The notes under the pieces were generated by a model. The model searched no databases. It worked only from the letters and a program-made list of their open reading frames with translations, and was not told where the DNA came from. 52,261 nt of DNA from Helicobacteraceae bacterium. Its GTDB lineage: Bacteria > Campylobacterota > Campylobacteria > Campylobacterales > SZUA-545. The position numbers and the translations under genes are program-made. Of the stretch, positions 9,032 through 17,068 are shown one piece after another. Numbering within the stretch: the stretch's first letter is position 1; the number at the start of each line of letters is the position of its first letter. The stretch spans positions 1-52,261 of the forward strand of contig JAISOU010000047.1 in the NCBI GenBank assembly GCA_031275395.1, in the 5' to 3' direction.

Positions 9032-10072
9032 GTGTTGCTAAGAAAAGGGGTCAATATCGGCGCAAGCGACGAAGCGACGACTTCTCATACTAGTAATAGC
9101 GGTAGCGAATTGGAAGGTTTTGCGCGAGCCGTTTTAGACGAGCTTGCCAAAGACGCTTTGCCGCCGCTTCCCAATTATTACCAACTTTACTTCGATAAAA
9201 TGCTCGACGATAAGCCGTACGAGTTTCGCAAAGCGACAAACGATATGATCGAGGGCGAAAGCGACGCGGAAGACGAAAAGCGAATGCATATGGAGCGGCA
9301 ACTACAAGAGGGCTTTGGCATTTTCAAAGAGATTTTGCAAAACGTGGCGACTCTTTTTAAAAACGTCAGCGCGATGACGTTGATTGGCAAGCGAAGAATG
9401 CAGGAGGCGAAGGGAATCAACAATCCAAGCGCCGTGCAAAATCTGGCTTTGGCGCTTAACAACGACCTAGAAAAACTAACGAGCGTCTTAAACTCTCAAG
9501 CGATCGTTATCAAAAATCTTTACTCCAAAAGCGCGAAAATCATTCAGGACGTTAAGGGCGAAACCATCTACGATTCGCAATACGGCGTATTTAATAAACG
9601 CTATCTTATGGAACAGGTTCGCGCGGAGATTGCGCAGATCGGCAAGTTTAATCACCATAGCTCGCTCCTTTTGGCAAAACTTAGCTCTAAGATCAAAGAG
9701 CGTATTCAGAACGAAAAGCAATCGGGATTGATCAACCGCACAATATCCAAACTGTTTTTGAAAACCTCTAGGCGAAGCGACGTAGTGGCGCATTTTGGCG
9801 ACGGTTGCTTTGGTATTCTGTTAAAACACACCGACGAGCAAAACGCCTCGCGCGCAGCTTTGCGCGTCGCGGAGATGACGAGCGGATCGCATTTTTTTAT
9901 CGCCGATCACGAGATTAAACTCGAAATCTGCATAGGAATCGCCGCGTTAGAGGTTTTGCAAGAGGCGGAAACCGCGTTGGTTCGCGCGCTGGACGCTATG
10001 AACAAAGCCGATAGCGAAGGCAAAGTATTCGAGGTCGCGCCAAGCGCGCAAGGCGAGCAGGCCAGTGGCTAG
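9032..10072 (+). CDS. Degenerate GGDEF-domain protein
   Basis: A 346-residue protein. The first 160 residues are mostly helical with heptad-like spacing (about 95-150), with no membrane segment. The second half has the GGDEF fold: DSQYGVFNKRYL (about 181) corresponds to the D-x-L-T-G-L-x-N-R-R-x-L start, and HFGDGCFGILL (about 255) stands where R-Y-G-G-D-E-F would be. The GGDEF signature itself is altered to GDGCF, so diguanylate cyclase activity is unlikely; a binding or scaffold role is more plausible. The start is GTG 9032, 22 bp after clpP. The 3' end overlaps def by 8 bp, so it is translationally coupled to it. Confidence 0.82.
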   Translation: MLLRKGVNIGASDEATTSHTSNSGSELEGFARAVLDELAKDALPPLPNYYQLYFDKMLDDKPYEFRKATNDMIEGESDAEDEKRMHMERQLQEGFGIFKEILQNVATLFKNVSAMTLIGKRRMQEAKGINNPSAVQNLALALNNDLEKLTSVLNSQAIVIKNLYSKSAKIIQDVKGETIYDSQYGVFNKRYLMEQVRAEIAQIGKFNHHSSLLLAKLSSKIKERIQNEKQSGLINRTISKLFLKTSRRSDVVAHFGDGCFGILLKHTDEQNASRAALRVAEMTSGSHFFIADHEIKLEICIGIAALEVLQEAETALVRALDAMNKADSEGKVFEVAPSAQGEQASG

Positions 10073-10580
10073 AACGGTAATCTTATATCCCGATCGAAGG
10101 TTGCGGCAGGTAAGCGTAAAAGTCGAAAAGTTCGATAGTTGGTTAGATACGCTTTTAGACGATATGAATATCGCTATGCTAGAGCGCAACGGCGTAGGTT
10201 TAGCGGCTATACAAGTAGGCGAGCCAGTCCGCGCTTTTATAGTGAATACGCCAAACGAGGAGGGCGCGCAGCTTCCGGAAAACCTATTGGAAATTATCAA
10301 TCCGAAAATCGTTAAAAGCGAAGGCGCAATCCTGTGGAACGAAGGTTGCCTAAGCATTCCCGAATACACGGAAGAGATCGAGCGTTTTGCAAGCGTAACG
10401 CTAGAATATCAGGATCGCAAGGGCGAATATTTTGGGATCGAAGCGGAAGGTTTATTCGCGATCGCTATTCAACACGAGATGGATCATCTCGACGGGAAAT
10501 TATTTATCGATCGCCTACCTCTTTTGAAACGCAAAAAGTTTGAAAAAGAGCGCCGCAAAGCGATGAAAGAAAACGGCTAA
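10065..10580 (+). CDS. def: Peptide deformylase
   Basis: A 171-residue metallo-enzyme that removes the formyl group from nascent N-terminal methionine. All three signatures are present: GVGLAAIQVG, EGCLSIP (metal-binding Cys) and QHEMDHLDG (two His ligands and catalytic Glu). The start is GTG at 10065, inside the end of the upstream GGDEF-like gene. Grouping with tig and clpP links it to nascent-chain processing. Confidence 0.98.
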   Translation: MARTVILYPDRRLRQVSVKVEKFDSWLDTLLDDMNIAMLERNGVGLAAIQVGEPVRAFIVNTPNEEGAQLPENLLEIINPKIVKSEGAILWNEGCLSIPEYTEEIERFASVTLEYQDRKGEYFGIEAEGLFAIAIQHEMDHLDGKLFIDRLPLLKRKKFEKERRKAMKENG

Positions 10581-10676
10581 TATAAACCGTATTTTGCGTT
10601 ATGCGGGAATGGCGGCGCGGCGCGAAAGTCTTTTTTTTGCGGCGATCAGGGTTAAAACGTTTAGAAACATTAGCGC

Positions 10677-10682
10677 TAAAAT
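10677..10682 (+). promoter_or_regulatory. Putative -10 box before the CiaD/cca operon
   Basis: TAAAAT in the context GCGCTAAAATTGCGC, 48 bp before the next start codon. This is the usual -10 form of Campylobacterota sigma-70 promoters, which mostly lack a clear -35 box. It sits in a 150-bp gap after def, consistent with a new transcription unit. Confidence 0.5.
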
Positions 10683-10730
10683 TGCGCGAGGGTTTGCGAA
10701 CCGACATCTATTTGATCCGTAAGGGCTGAA

Positions 10731-10976
10731 ATGGCGACTAAGACGCTGACATTGGCTTCGATATACGAGTTGCAGGGGCTAAAAAACGAGGCGATAGAGA
10801 TCTACCGCGATATTCTCGCCGAGGATCCCGAGAATATCGAGGCGCGACTCGCGTTAATACGTTTAAGCGGCGTTCGACGTAAGTTTGAGGGCGTTAATCT
10901 TCAGATGAAAGAGTTTTTTATAAAAATGGACTCGCCGTTGGAGTTTGCCGAGTTCGAGCGGTGGCTGGCGTTTTAG
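10731..10976 (+). CDS. Small TPR-like protein
   Basis: An 81-residue cytoplasmic protein. Residues 5-45 (ASIYELQGLKNEAIEIYRDI, then PENIEARLAL) form one clear tetratricopeptide-like unit; the remainder is helical. It precedes a CiaD-like gene and cca. In C. jejuni I recall a small gene of unknown function in the same position (Cj0787 before Cj0788/Cj0789), so it is likely the counterpart. Function unknown. Confidence 0.72.
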   Translation: MATKTLTLASIYELQGLKNEAIEIYRDILAEDPENIEARLALIRLSGVRRKFEGVNLQMKEFFIKMDSPLEFAEFERWLAF

Positions 10977-10986
10977 AAAGGTTATT

Positions 10987-11349
10987 ATGGACTTAAAAGA
11001 GATGGTTCTTTCCGCGCTGGCGGATATACAAGAGGAGAAAGAGGTCGCGGTTGTCGAGCAAACTCCGATCGAACCAGTCGCGCCGCGAGAGGAGCTAGCC
11101 GCGCCAAAAGAGCCGATCGCGGAGCCAAAGCCAACCGCGCGCAATGAAGCCAAAGAAACGGCTAAAGAGAGTAGCGACGACGAAGAGAGGTTTTTAGCCG
11201 CGCTAAAAGAGCGGCTTTTGACGCTTTTCGAGGGTTTTCAATCGCCAAATAACCGCGCCGTAGAGGCAAAGATCGATCTAACGTTGAACTTTTTAGAATA
11301 TCTTTTGAGCGCGATCGGAGAGCGTTTGGACAAGCTAGAGAAAAAGTGA
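10987..11349 (+). CDS. CiaD-like protein
   Basis: A 120-residue, strongly charged protein. The N-terminus MDLKEMVLSALADI is followed by a low-complexity Pro/Glu/Ala/Lys linker (about 18-65). A conserved C-terminal helical domain contains LKERLLTLFEGFQ, KIDLTLNFLEYLL and GERLDKLEKK. That C-terminal pattern, the overall layout and the position before cca agree with Campylobacter CiaD (Cj0788), described there as a secreted effector. In this organism the function is not shown, and a housekeeping role is equally possible. ATG 10987 fits the conserved N-terminus; an earlier in-frame start would overlap the preceding gene. The end overlaps cca by 4 bp. Confidence 0.68.
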   Translation: MDLKEMVLSALADIQEEKEVAVVEQTPIEPVAPREELAAPKEPIAEPKPTARNEAKETAKESSDDEERFLAALKERLLTLFEGFQSPNNRAVEAKIDLTLNFLEYLLSAIGERLDKLEKK

Positions 11350-12395
11350 TACTGCCCGAACGCTTTCGCGCCGATTTTGCCAAAATCCAAACGGCGTTGC
11401 GAGCGCATACGAATCGCGCCTATTTTGTGGGCGGCGCGGCGCGAGATTTTCTTTTGGGGCGCGAGATTACCGACGTCGATATTGAGATTTACGATATTTT
11501 GCCCGATCGTTTCGACTCTCTTATGAAAACGCTGGGCGCGATCGGCGTGGGAAAAAGCTATTTTGTTTATAAATTGGGCGCGTTCGATCTATCGCTTCCG
11601 CGTAGCGAGCGCAAAATCGGGCGGGGGCATAAAGCCTTTGAAGTCGCTTGGCAAAACGATCCAAAAGAGGCAAGCCGCCGCAGGGATTTTACGATCAACG
11701 CTCTTATGATCGATATATTTAACGGCGATCTATCGGATTTTCACAACGGCAGGCGCGATTTAGAGGCGAAGGTTTTGCGGCATATCGACGATCGCGCTTT
11801 TGCGGAAGATAGCTTGCGCGTTTTGCGAGCGGCGCGTTTTGCCGCGCAGCTTAACTTTAAAATAGCAAAGGAAACGATCGCGCTGTGCAACGCGATCGAG
11901 CTTAACGATCTAAGCGCCGATCGGATCAGGGGCGAGTTGCAAAAAATATCGAACGCGCCTTTTCGCGTCAAAGGGTGTTATTATCTGCTAAAACTTGGAG
12001 CGTCGAAGCGACTTTTTGGATACGACGACGCGACTTTGGAGCTTTTTCGTTGGGTCAAACGAGCGCCGTTATATTACGCGCTGGGCTGTTTTTGGCATAG
12101 CAAAAGAAAGGTTTTTTCTCTTTTTGGCGAGATCAAAAGAGCTAGTCGCCCTTCGCCGCCAAAGCGCGTTAGCGAGCGGTTTTTGTGCGCTTTGGCGTTA
12201 AAGTTTGCGCTTAAAGAGTGGGAGGGATCGGCTATTTTTCGTTTGGAGCGGCATAGGTTTTATAACGAAAAACTTGATTTTGGCATATACCCCGTCGATC
12301 TGATGAAAGAGGGCTTTTACGGCGCGCAATTAGGCGAAGAGCTAAAAACGCGAACGCTTAACGCCCTCAGAAAAATCCCGCGAACGAAAATCTAA
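11346..12395 (+). CDS. cca: CCA-adding enzyme / poly(A) polymerase family nucleotidyltransferase
   Basis: A 349-residue class II nucleotidyltransferase. The N-terminal catalytic head has YFVGGAARDFLLGREITDVDIEIYD, in which GGxxRD and the D-x-D pair bind metal and nucleotide. RRRDFTINAL and the R-x-L-R-A-x-R-F segment (EDSLRVLRAARFAAQL) complete the template-recognition motifs. It repairs or adds the 3' CCA of tRNAs. The tRNA-Asn in this window already encodes its CCA, which points to a repair role for that tRNA. The start is GTG 11346, overlapping the upstream stop. Confidence 0.93.
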   Translation: MILPERFRADFAKIQTALRAHTNRAYFVGGAARDFLLGREITDVDIEIYDILPDRFDSLMKTLGAIGVGKSYFVYKLGAFDLSLPRSERKIGRGHKAFEVAWQNDPKEASRRRDFTINALMIDIFNGDLSDFHNGRRDLEAKVLRHIDDRAFAEDSLRVLRAARFAAQLNFKIAKETIALCNAIELNDLSADRIRGELQKISNAPFRVKGCYYLLKLGASKRLFGYDDATLELFRWVKRAPLYYALGCFWHSKRKVFSLFGEIKRASRPSPPKRVSERFLCALALKFALKEWEGSAIFRLERHRFYNEKLDFGIYPVDLMKEGFYGAQLGEELKTRTLNALRKIPRTKI

Positions 12396-12453
12396 TTAAA
12401 ACGCCGGCCTTTTTGATATAGGCAAGTTTAGACGCTTAAAAAATCTGTTATAA

Positions 12454-12702
12454 ATGGCGATAAACAATTTGGAGACGGCTAAAATGGACAAAACGATATT
12501 CGACGAGATGTCTAAATGCGCAAAAATGGACGAAATCAATAAATTTGAGTATGCGCGGGCGTTAAGCGTTCGGTTGGGGAAAAGCGCGGGCGAACGGAAG
12601 CGATCGAAGAGATCGTAAGAAACTTTAAACACGCGGGCGACATCGTTCGATCTAATCGCCAAAGCGACGGGCTTATCTTTAGATAAGATCAAGGCGTTAT
12701 AA
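12454..12702 (+). pseudogene. Decayed 3' end of an Rpn/PD-(D/E)XK transposase-like gene
   Basis: Reading from ATG 12454, the frame gives MAINNLETAKMDKTIFDEMS and continues to a stop near 12618. The expected continuation is then found in other frames: EAIEEIVRNFKHAG (about 12600-12640) and FDLIAKATGLSLDKIKAL with a stop at 12700-12702. Together these look like the characteristic C-terminus of the Rpn (recombination-promoting nuclease, PDDEXK) family, which ends in an A-K-x-T-G-L-S-x-(D/E)-x-I-x-x-L motif. The catalytic N-terminal part is missing and at least two frameshifts are needed, so it is a remnant. Confidence 0.6.
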
Positions 12703-12754
12703 CGATAAACGCGCCGATCGCGCGTAAGCCGCAAGTTTTGTCGCTTGCGTCGTG

Positions 12755-13087
12755 CTATGCGTTTTGCCGCGCCGCTACGATCGGTACTAGCCGCTCGATC
12801 AGTTCTGGAAGCATTTTCTCTATAATCTTCTCTTCGGAGGATTTTAAAATGCTTTCTAGCTTTTTTGGATTGTCCATAGGTAGGTTATGGCGCGTTTTAT
12901 TGGCGTCGATCTCTACGACGGGCAGTAGATCGCGACTGACAAAAGGCGCGTTCGCGTAATCAAAAGAGCCGTCGCTAACGTCGTAAAAAAGAGTGATTGG
13001 CGTTTGTAAGCGAGCGGAAGCCATCAGAGCTTCCGTAAATCTTTTACGAAAAAGCGCTCTGTCGATCGAAAGTCTAAAGCCGTGCAT
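12755..13087 (-). CDS. Hypothetical protein
   Basis: A 110-residue protein I do not recognise. It has no signal peptide or membrane segment. The central part, PITLFYDVSDGSFDYANAPF followed by LLPVVEIDANK, reads as a small alpha/beta domain; the C-terminal 35 residues (KKLESILKSSEEKIIEKMLP) form an amphipathic helix. ATG 13087 is preceded by AAGG/AGGG at a suitable distance, and codon use matches neighbouring genes, which argues for a real gene. It stands alone between the Rpn remnant and tRNA-Asn. Confidence 0.55.
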   Translation of the reverse strand: MHGFRLSIDRALFRKRFTEALMASARLQTPITLFYDVSDGSFDYANAPFVSRDLLPVVEIDANKTRHNLPMDNPKKLESILKSSEEKIIEKMLPELIERLVPIVAARQNA

Positions 13088-13160
13088 TGCCCTACCTTGT
13101 TTGACGTTTGTGGTAAATCGACTAAAACATAAGTTTTTCGACGCTTTTTACGGATTTTAA

Positions 13161-13189
13161 TTGACATTTAATCTTTTTGCGGGTATTAT
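13161..13189 (+). promoter_or_regulatory. Sigma-70 promoter of tRNA-Asn
   Basis: A perfect -35 box TTGACA (13161-13166) is separated by 17 bp from a near-perfect -10 box TATTAT (13184-13189), 16 bp before the tRNA. Most genes in this window show only a -10 box, so this full promoter suits a strongly expressed stable RNA. Confidence 0.85.
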
Positions 13190-13205
13190 TTCGCCCTTCA
13201 AACGT

Positions 13206-13280
13206 TCCGGATTAGCTCAGCGGTAGAGTAGGCGACTGTTAATCGCTTGGTCGCTGGTTCGAATCCAGCATCCGGAGCCA
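13206..13280 (+). tRNA. tRNA-Asn (anticodon GTT)
   Basis: A 75-nt tRNA. The acceptor stem TCCGGAT (13206-13212) pairs with ATCCGGA (13270-13276), followed by discriminator G and an encoded CCA (13278-13280). The D-loop AGCTCAGCGGTAGAG, the anticodon loop with CTGTTAA (anticodon GTT) and the T-loop GGTTCGAATCC are all canonical. Confidence 0.97.
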
Positions 13281-13290
13281 CTTTTGACCT

Positions 13291-13710
13291 TTAAGCGGTT
13301 AATTTGCCCGCGTATTTTTCTAGCGTCAGTTTTTCTAAAGAGTACAGCTCGTAGCGGATCGATTTAAAAATCTCGGATTCTTGCGGATCGTCGATCTTTA
13401 ACGCCTCCTCCAAAACCCGCGCCGATTCTTGAGCGCGTTTGAAATTGGCGATAAAGACCGATTTTGCGCCGTTTCGCGCGTTTTCTTGGGGTAGGGTAGG
13501 GCGTAAAACGTCCGCGTCGCTATCGCGGCTATTGAGGCATTCGTCGTATAGAGCGCTTCGCGCCTTATGCCTAAGCGTTTTTAACGATTTGGCGATCGCC
13601 GCGTCGTCAAAAACGTAACGACAGAGATCCTCTACGACCCTAATCGCCTCTCTTAGTCGATTTAGATTAGCGTCGATTACTCTTAGCCAGCCTTCGTTAA
13701 ACGTTTTCAT
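13291..13710 (-). CDS. ThiD2-like hydroxymethylpyrimidine phosphate kinase
   Basis: A 139-residue all-helical protein. The beginning WLRVIDANLNRLREAIRVVEDLCRYVFDD and the later ANFKRAQESARVLEEALK are the signature of the ThiD2 domain, often found at the N-terminus of ThiE and frequently mis-annotated as thiamine-phosphate pyrophosphorylase. In the family this domain phosphorylates HMP-P to HMP-PP for thiamine synthesis. Here it is a free-standing protein without a ThiE part. It is convergent with tRNA-Asn and divergent from the cas6 gene. Family assignment is good; activity is inferred. Confidence 0.78.
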   Translation of the reverse strand: MKTFNEGWLRVIDANLNRLREAIRVVEDLCRYVFDDAAIAKSLKTLRHKARSALYDECLNSRDSDADVLRPTLPQENARNGAKSVFIANFKRAQESARVLEEALKIDDPQESEIFKSIRYELYSLEKLTLEKYAGKLTA

Positions 13711-13785
13711 TTTCTTTGCTTTATTTAAGGTAGATTACGTTATTGTTTCAGCCATTTGACCCTAAACAAATAAGGCTATGATTGA

Positions 13786-14643
13786 ATGCTTGATTTTATC
13801 AGAATAGAGGTATTCGCAAACGGCGACAACGCGCCAAGCCATGAGTTTTTAGGGTCGGCTTTGCGCGGGGCGTTTGGCGCGGCGTTAAAACGAACGTCGT
13901 GCGTTAATCCAAAATATCGTTGCGGCGAACCCGACGACGATCGGCAATTAGATTCGACTTGTCAGGCCGCCGACAACTGCCTCTACGACGAGTTTTTTAT
14001 ACGGAAAAACGACTATCACCCTTATCGCTTTTCAAAGCCAATCGGCGAAAAGAATTACAATTTCGCCTTCTATCTATTTGGCGGCGTCTGTAAAAAACTT
14101 CCCTACATATTGAACGCTCTGTATGAAATGGTTTGCTCTTACGGCTTAGGACGCGATCGTCAAAAGTTGGAGATAGAGAAAATTGTTTGTAACGATCGGG
14201 TAGTTTATGAAAATGGGGCGTTTAATCTTGAGGGCGTAAAGACCAAACGTTTTGAAGCTCCAGATCTGGCGAACAGGATAACGCTTCGCTTCGTTACGCC
14301 GCTAAGAATGAAATCGGATAATAAGTTTCTAACCTCTAAACCGCAGTTAAGGCAGATACTGTTTTCGATCTTGGATCGCTTAAATCATTTCAATGGTATG
14401 CCTACTACCAAACTACCCTTTGAACCGCAATACAAAGAGGGTAAAAGCAACGTAACCTTCAAAGATTTAACGCGCTTTTCAAGCAGACAAAATACAAAAA
14501 TGCGACTTGGCGGCATAACGGGATACGTCGAATACGACGAAATCGATCCAAAAAGCTATACGATCCTAAAACTCGGCGAAATCGCCGGCGTCGGCAAGCA
14601 AACCGTTTTTGGTTTGGGAGAGATAAAAATAGAGGATAATTGA
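13786..14643 (+). CDS. cas6: Cas6, pre-crRNA processing endoribonuclease
   Basis: A 285-residue RAMP-fold protein of the Cas6 type found in type III systems. The N-terminus contains the conserved RGAFGAALKR and a cysteine-bearing CVNPKYRCGE...C...CLYDEF segment. The C-terminus has the glycine-rich GEIAGVGKQTVFGLGEIKI loop that is diagnostic of Cas6. It cuts repeat RNA to release crRNAs. It is the first gene of the csm run, with 50 bp to cas10. ATG 13786 gives the expected start; a TATGAT motif is too close to it to be trusted as its promoter. Confidence 0.9.
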   Translation: MLDFIRIEVFANGDNAPSHEFLGSALRGAFGAALKRTSCVNPKYRCGEPDDDRQLDSTCQAADNCLYDEFFIRKNDYHPYRFSKPIGEKNYNFAFYLFGGVCKKLPYILNALYEMVCSYGLGRDRQKLEIEKIVCNDRVVYENGAFNLEGVKTKRFEAPDLANRITLRFVTPLRMKSDNKFLTSKPQLRQILFSILDRLNHFNGMPTTKLPFEPQYKEGKSNVTFKDLTRFSSRQNTKMRLGGITGYVEYDEIDPKSYTILKLGEIAGVGKQTVFGLGEIKIEDN

Positions 14644-14693
14644 CGGAAAATGACGCCAAGAAACTATAACATTACAAAGCGAAAGGGCAAAAG

Positions 14694-16628
14694 ATGACGG
14701 AGAAAATCAATCAAATCGCGTTAGAAGCGTTAAAGAAGCCATTTTTAGAGGCGCGAGAAAAGGGCGGCGCAAAGGCGCTGAAACATCTTTTTGCGAACGG
14801 TCAATACTTTCAGCTTAAAGCGCTTAGCGTTGAAACAATCTTTCCTATCAGCGGGACGCAAGGCGATTTTAAGGATAGTTTTAGGGCGTTAGACGAGGTA
14901 GACAAATACGACCTTTTTGCCGCCGATTATCTGTTACGCAAACACTTGTCGTTTATTGGTCGCAATGACGTATCGCTGTATGAGTCGTGCAAACAAGAAG
15001 CGATCTTAGAAAGCGCTAGATACGCTCTTTCGCAAGATAAAAACGCGAAAGATCTTTTAATGATTAGCGGCGACTTCTTTGGTATTCAGCGCTTTATCTT
15101 TGAGGCCACTCCCGCCGATAAGGCGGCAAAGATCTTGCGCGCGAAATCGGCGTACGTTCAGTTATTAACGCGGGTCGTCGCGTTTTATATCGTCGATCGT
15201 CTTGGTTTAAGCTATTTAAGTATTATCTCTACTAGCGCCGGTAAGTTTGAGATACTTGGTATTGACGCGCCAGAAGCGAGAAAACGTATAGAGGAGATTC
15301 AGAGAGAGTTAAATATCTTTTTCACAGAAAAATACTTTGGCGAAACAGGTATTGGCGTTAGCGTTACCGAATGCTCATTCGATGATTTACAAAAGGAAAA
15401 ATATCGCAACGAGCTACGCAAGCGAATCGACAAAAACGTTGAGGCGACAAAGCTAAACAAGTTTGATCTGCTCGCGACCGATCCGATTTTAAATTACGAT
15501 GAAGATATAGATAACGAAACGTTATGCCACTATTGCAACAAACGCAAAGTTAAAAGCGGCGAATCGTGCGAGATTTGCGATCAATTTATAACAATCGGCG
15601 AACGTTTAGTCGAAGAGGGCTTTTTGGCAATATCAAAGGGCGGCGGCGATTTTCTTATTTTTGGCGATTATTATATTTCTTTTACAAAAAATTTTGATAG
15701 CGCTATCGCAATATACGATACAAATAAAGGCGATTTTAGAGGTTACGCCAAATGGGAGATTTCCAGTTACGTTAAACATGAGCGCCATAGCGTTACAAGT
15801 TTTGAGGAATTGGCGAACGCAAGTTGCAATGGCGACGAAGAACAAGGAATCAAAGCGCTAATAAGTTTAAAAGGCGACGTTGACGGAATGGGCAATTTCA
15901 TCAAAAACTCCGACGTTACGACGGATTTTGTAAGTTTTAATTTTTTCAGTCGAATAGTAGATTACTTTTTTAGCGTATATGCGCCGTATTTAATGCGAGA
16001 AAAATATAAGAACCTTTATACGGTTTTTGCGGGCGGCGATGATCTATTTGTTTTGGGCGCATGGGACGAGGTATTAGGTTTTGCCAAAGAGTTACGGGAG
16101 GATTTTAGGCGTTTTTCGGGTAACGGCGCCTTATCTTTTTCGGTAGGAATGACGCTAACTAAACCCAATAAACCGGTTAATTTTATAGCGCGCGTCGCAG
16201 AAGAGCAACTAGAGCGTTCAAAAGCGATCGACAAGGAAAAAGACGCGATCTCAATGTTTGGCGAATGCGTCAAGTGGGAAAGCTATATAAAGGTTTTAAC
16301 CGAGCTTTTGCCCGCTTTGCAAGAGCTTGAAACAAAAAAGAGCGATCTAACAAGCTCCGCATTTTTATATCGTTTGTTGGAGCTTATCGATATGAGCAAA
16401 AACGCAAAGGATATAAATAGCGATAAGTTTGATATAAAAAACTTGCTCTGGAAGTCAAAATTGCGCTATACTTTTGCTAGAAATTTTGATCGAATAGACG
16501 ACGACGACAAGGCTAATCAGTCGCTTGCTAATAGGTTTTTAGGCGTATTAGATAAAGCGATTGACAACAATCCAAGCGAAACCAAAATGGTTTTGTGCGA
16601 ATATATCTACAAAAGGAGAAAACAATGA
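14694..16628 (+). CDS. csm1: Cas10/Csm1, type III-A large subunit without HD domain
   Basis: A 644-residue protein. The first palm domain begins near DLLMISGDFFGIQRFIFEAT (about residue 122). A zinc-binding CHYC...CEIC set lies near 278-295. The second palm domain holds GDVDGMGNF (about 394) and the cyclase motif FAGGDDLFVLG (about 444-454). Together these make cyclic oligoadenylate from ATP after target RNA binding. The N-terminus has no HD dipeptide or H-D-I-G-K-like motif, so the usual single-strand DNase domain is absent or destroyed. Length is below the common 750-850, in agreement. The end overlaps csm2 as ATGA. Confidence 0.93.
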   Translation: MTEKINQIALEALKKPFLEAREKGGAKALKHLFANGQYFQLKALSVETIFPISGTQGDFKDSFRALDEVDKYDLFAADYLLRKHLSFIGRNDVSLYESCKQEAILESARYALSQDKNAKDLLMISGDFFGIQRFIFEATPADKAAKILRAKSAYVQLLTRVVAFYIVDRLGLSYLSIISTSAGKFEILGIDAPEARKRIEEIQRELNIFFTEKYFGETGIGVSVTECSFDDLQKEKYRNELRKRIDKNVEATKLNKFDLLATDPILNYDEDIDNETLCHYCNKRKVKSGESCEICDQFITIGERLVEEGFLAISKGGGDFLIFGDYYISFTKNFDSAIAIYDTNKGDFRGYAKWEISSYVKHERHSVTSFEELANASCNGDEEQGIKALISLKGDVDGMGNFIKNSDVTTDFVSFNFFSRIVDYFFSVYAPYLMREKYKNLYTVFAGGDDLFVLGAWDEVLGFAKELREDFRRFSGNGALSFSVGMTLTKPNKPVNFIARVAEEQLERSKAIDKEKDAISMFGECVKWESYIKVLTELLPALQELETKKSDLTSSAFLYRLLELIDMSKNAKDINSDKFDIKNLLWKSKLRYTFARNFDRIDDDDKANQSLANRFLGVLDKAIDNNPSETKMVLCEYIYKRRKQ

Positions 16629-17056
16629 ACCCGCACAACTACGGCAGCAAAGGTTCTGCGCGGCAAAACGAGCCTAAGCTGAATATCCCAAACGACGCGC
16701 CAATCGATCTCAAAGAGATCAAAGCCGATCTGTTTGATACGGTAGCCAAAAAATGGGCAAAGGCGATAGTCGGCACAAATACGATAGGCGGCACAAAGCC
16801 TACGCAAGCGCGAAACTTCTACGATTATGTTTTGGATTTACAAAGCAAAGTCGAAGATAAAAAAGAGGAGTTTGCAAACATTTTGCCCTTCGTTAAAATG
16901 CTTAACTCCAAAGTGCATTACGCAAAAGAGCGCAAACATGCGTCGGGCGAGTTTGCGGAAATGATCAAACGGTGCGTTAATCAGGTTGAAGATGAAAAAA
17001 CGCTTAAAACCTTTAAGCTGTTTTTTGAAGCCGTGATCGGTTTTAGTAAAAAGTAG
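16625..17056 (+). CDS. csm2: Csm2, small subunit of the type III-A effector
   Basis: A 143-residue helical protein. FDTVAKKWAKAIV, the GTKPTQARNFYDYVL segment and LPFVKMLNSKVHYAKER follow the Csm2 pattern (K-x-T-x-S/A-Q-x-R-x-F...). Csm2 forms the inner filament along the crRNA-target duplex. I chose ATG 16625, which overlaps the csm1 stop and follows AAAAGGAG; the longer reading inside csm1 is not needed. Confidence 0.88.
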   Translation: MNPHNYGSKGSARQNEPKLNIPNDAPIDLKEIKADLFDTVAKKWAKAIVGTNTIGGTKPTQARNFYDYVLDLQSKVEDKKEEFANILPFVKMLNSKVHYAKERKHASGEFAEMIKRCVNQVEDEKTLKTFKLFFEAVIGFSKK

Positions 17057-17068
17057 AGGAGGAAAACA

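Noticed and set aside
9032-10072. Active diguanylate cyclase
   Set aside because: The GGDEF signature is replaced by GDGCF, so the catalytic residues are missing.
231-10617. GCGGGAATGGC at about 231 and 10601 as a dispersed intergenic repeat
   Set aside because: Only 11-12 bp are shared and only two copies were noticed; chance cannot be excluded.
12396-12734. 112-codon minus-strand frame behind cca
   Set aside because: The plus strand of the same stretch contains the Rpn-like motif FDLIAKATGLS, which explains the region better.
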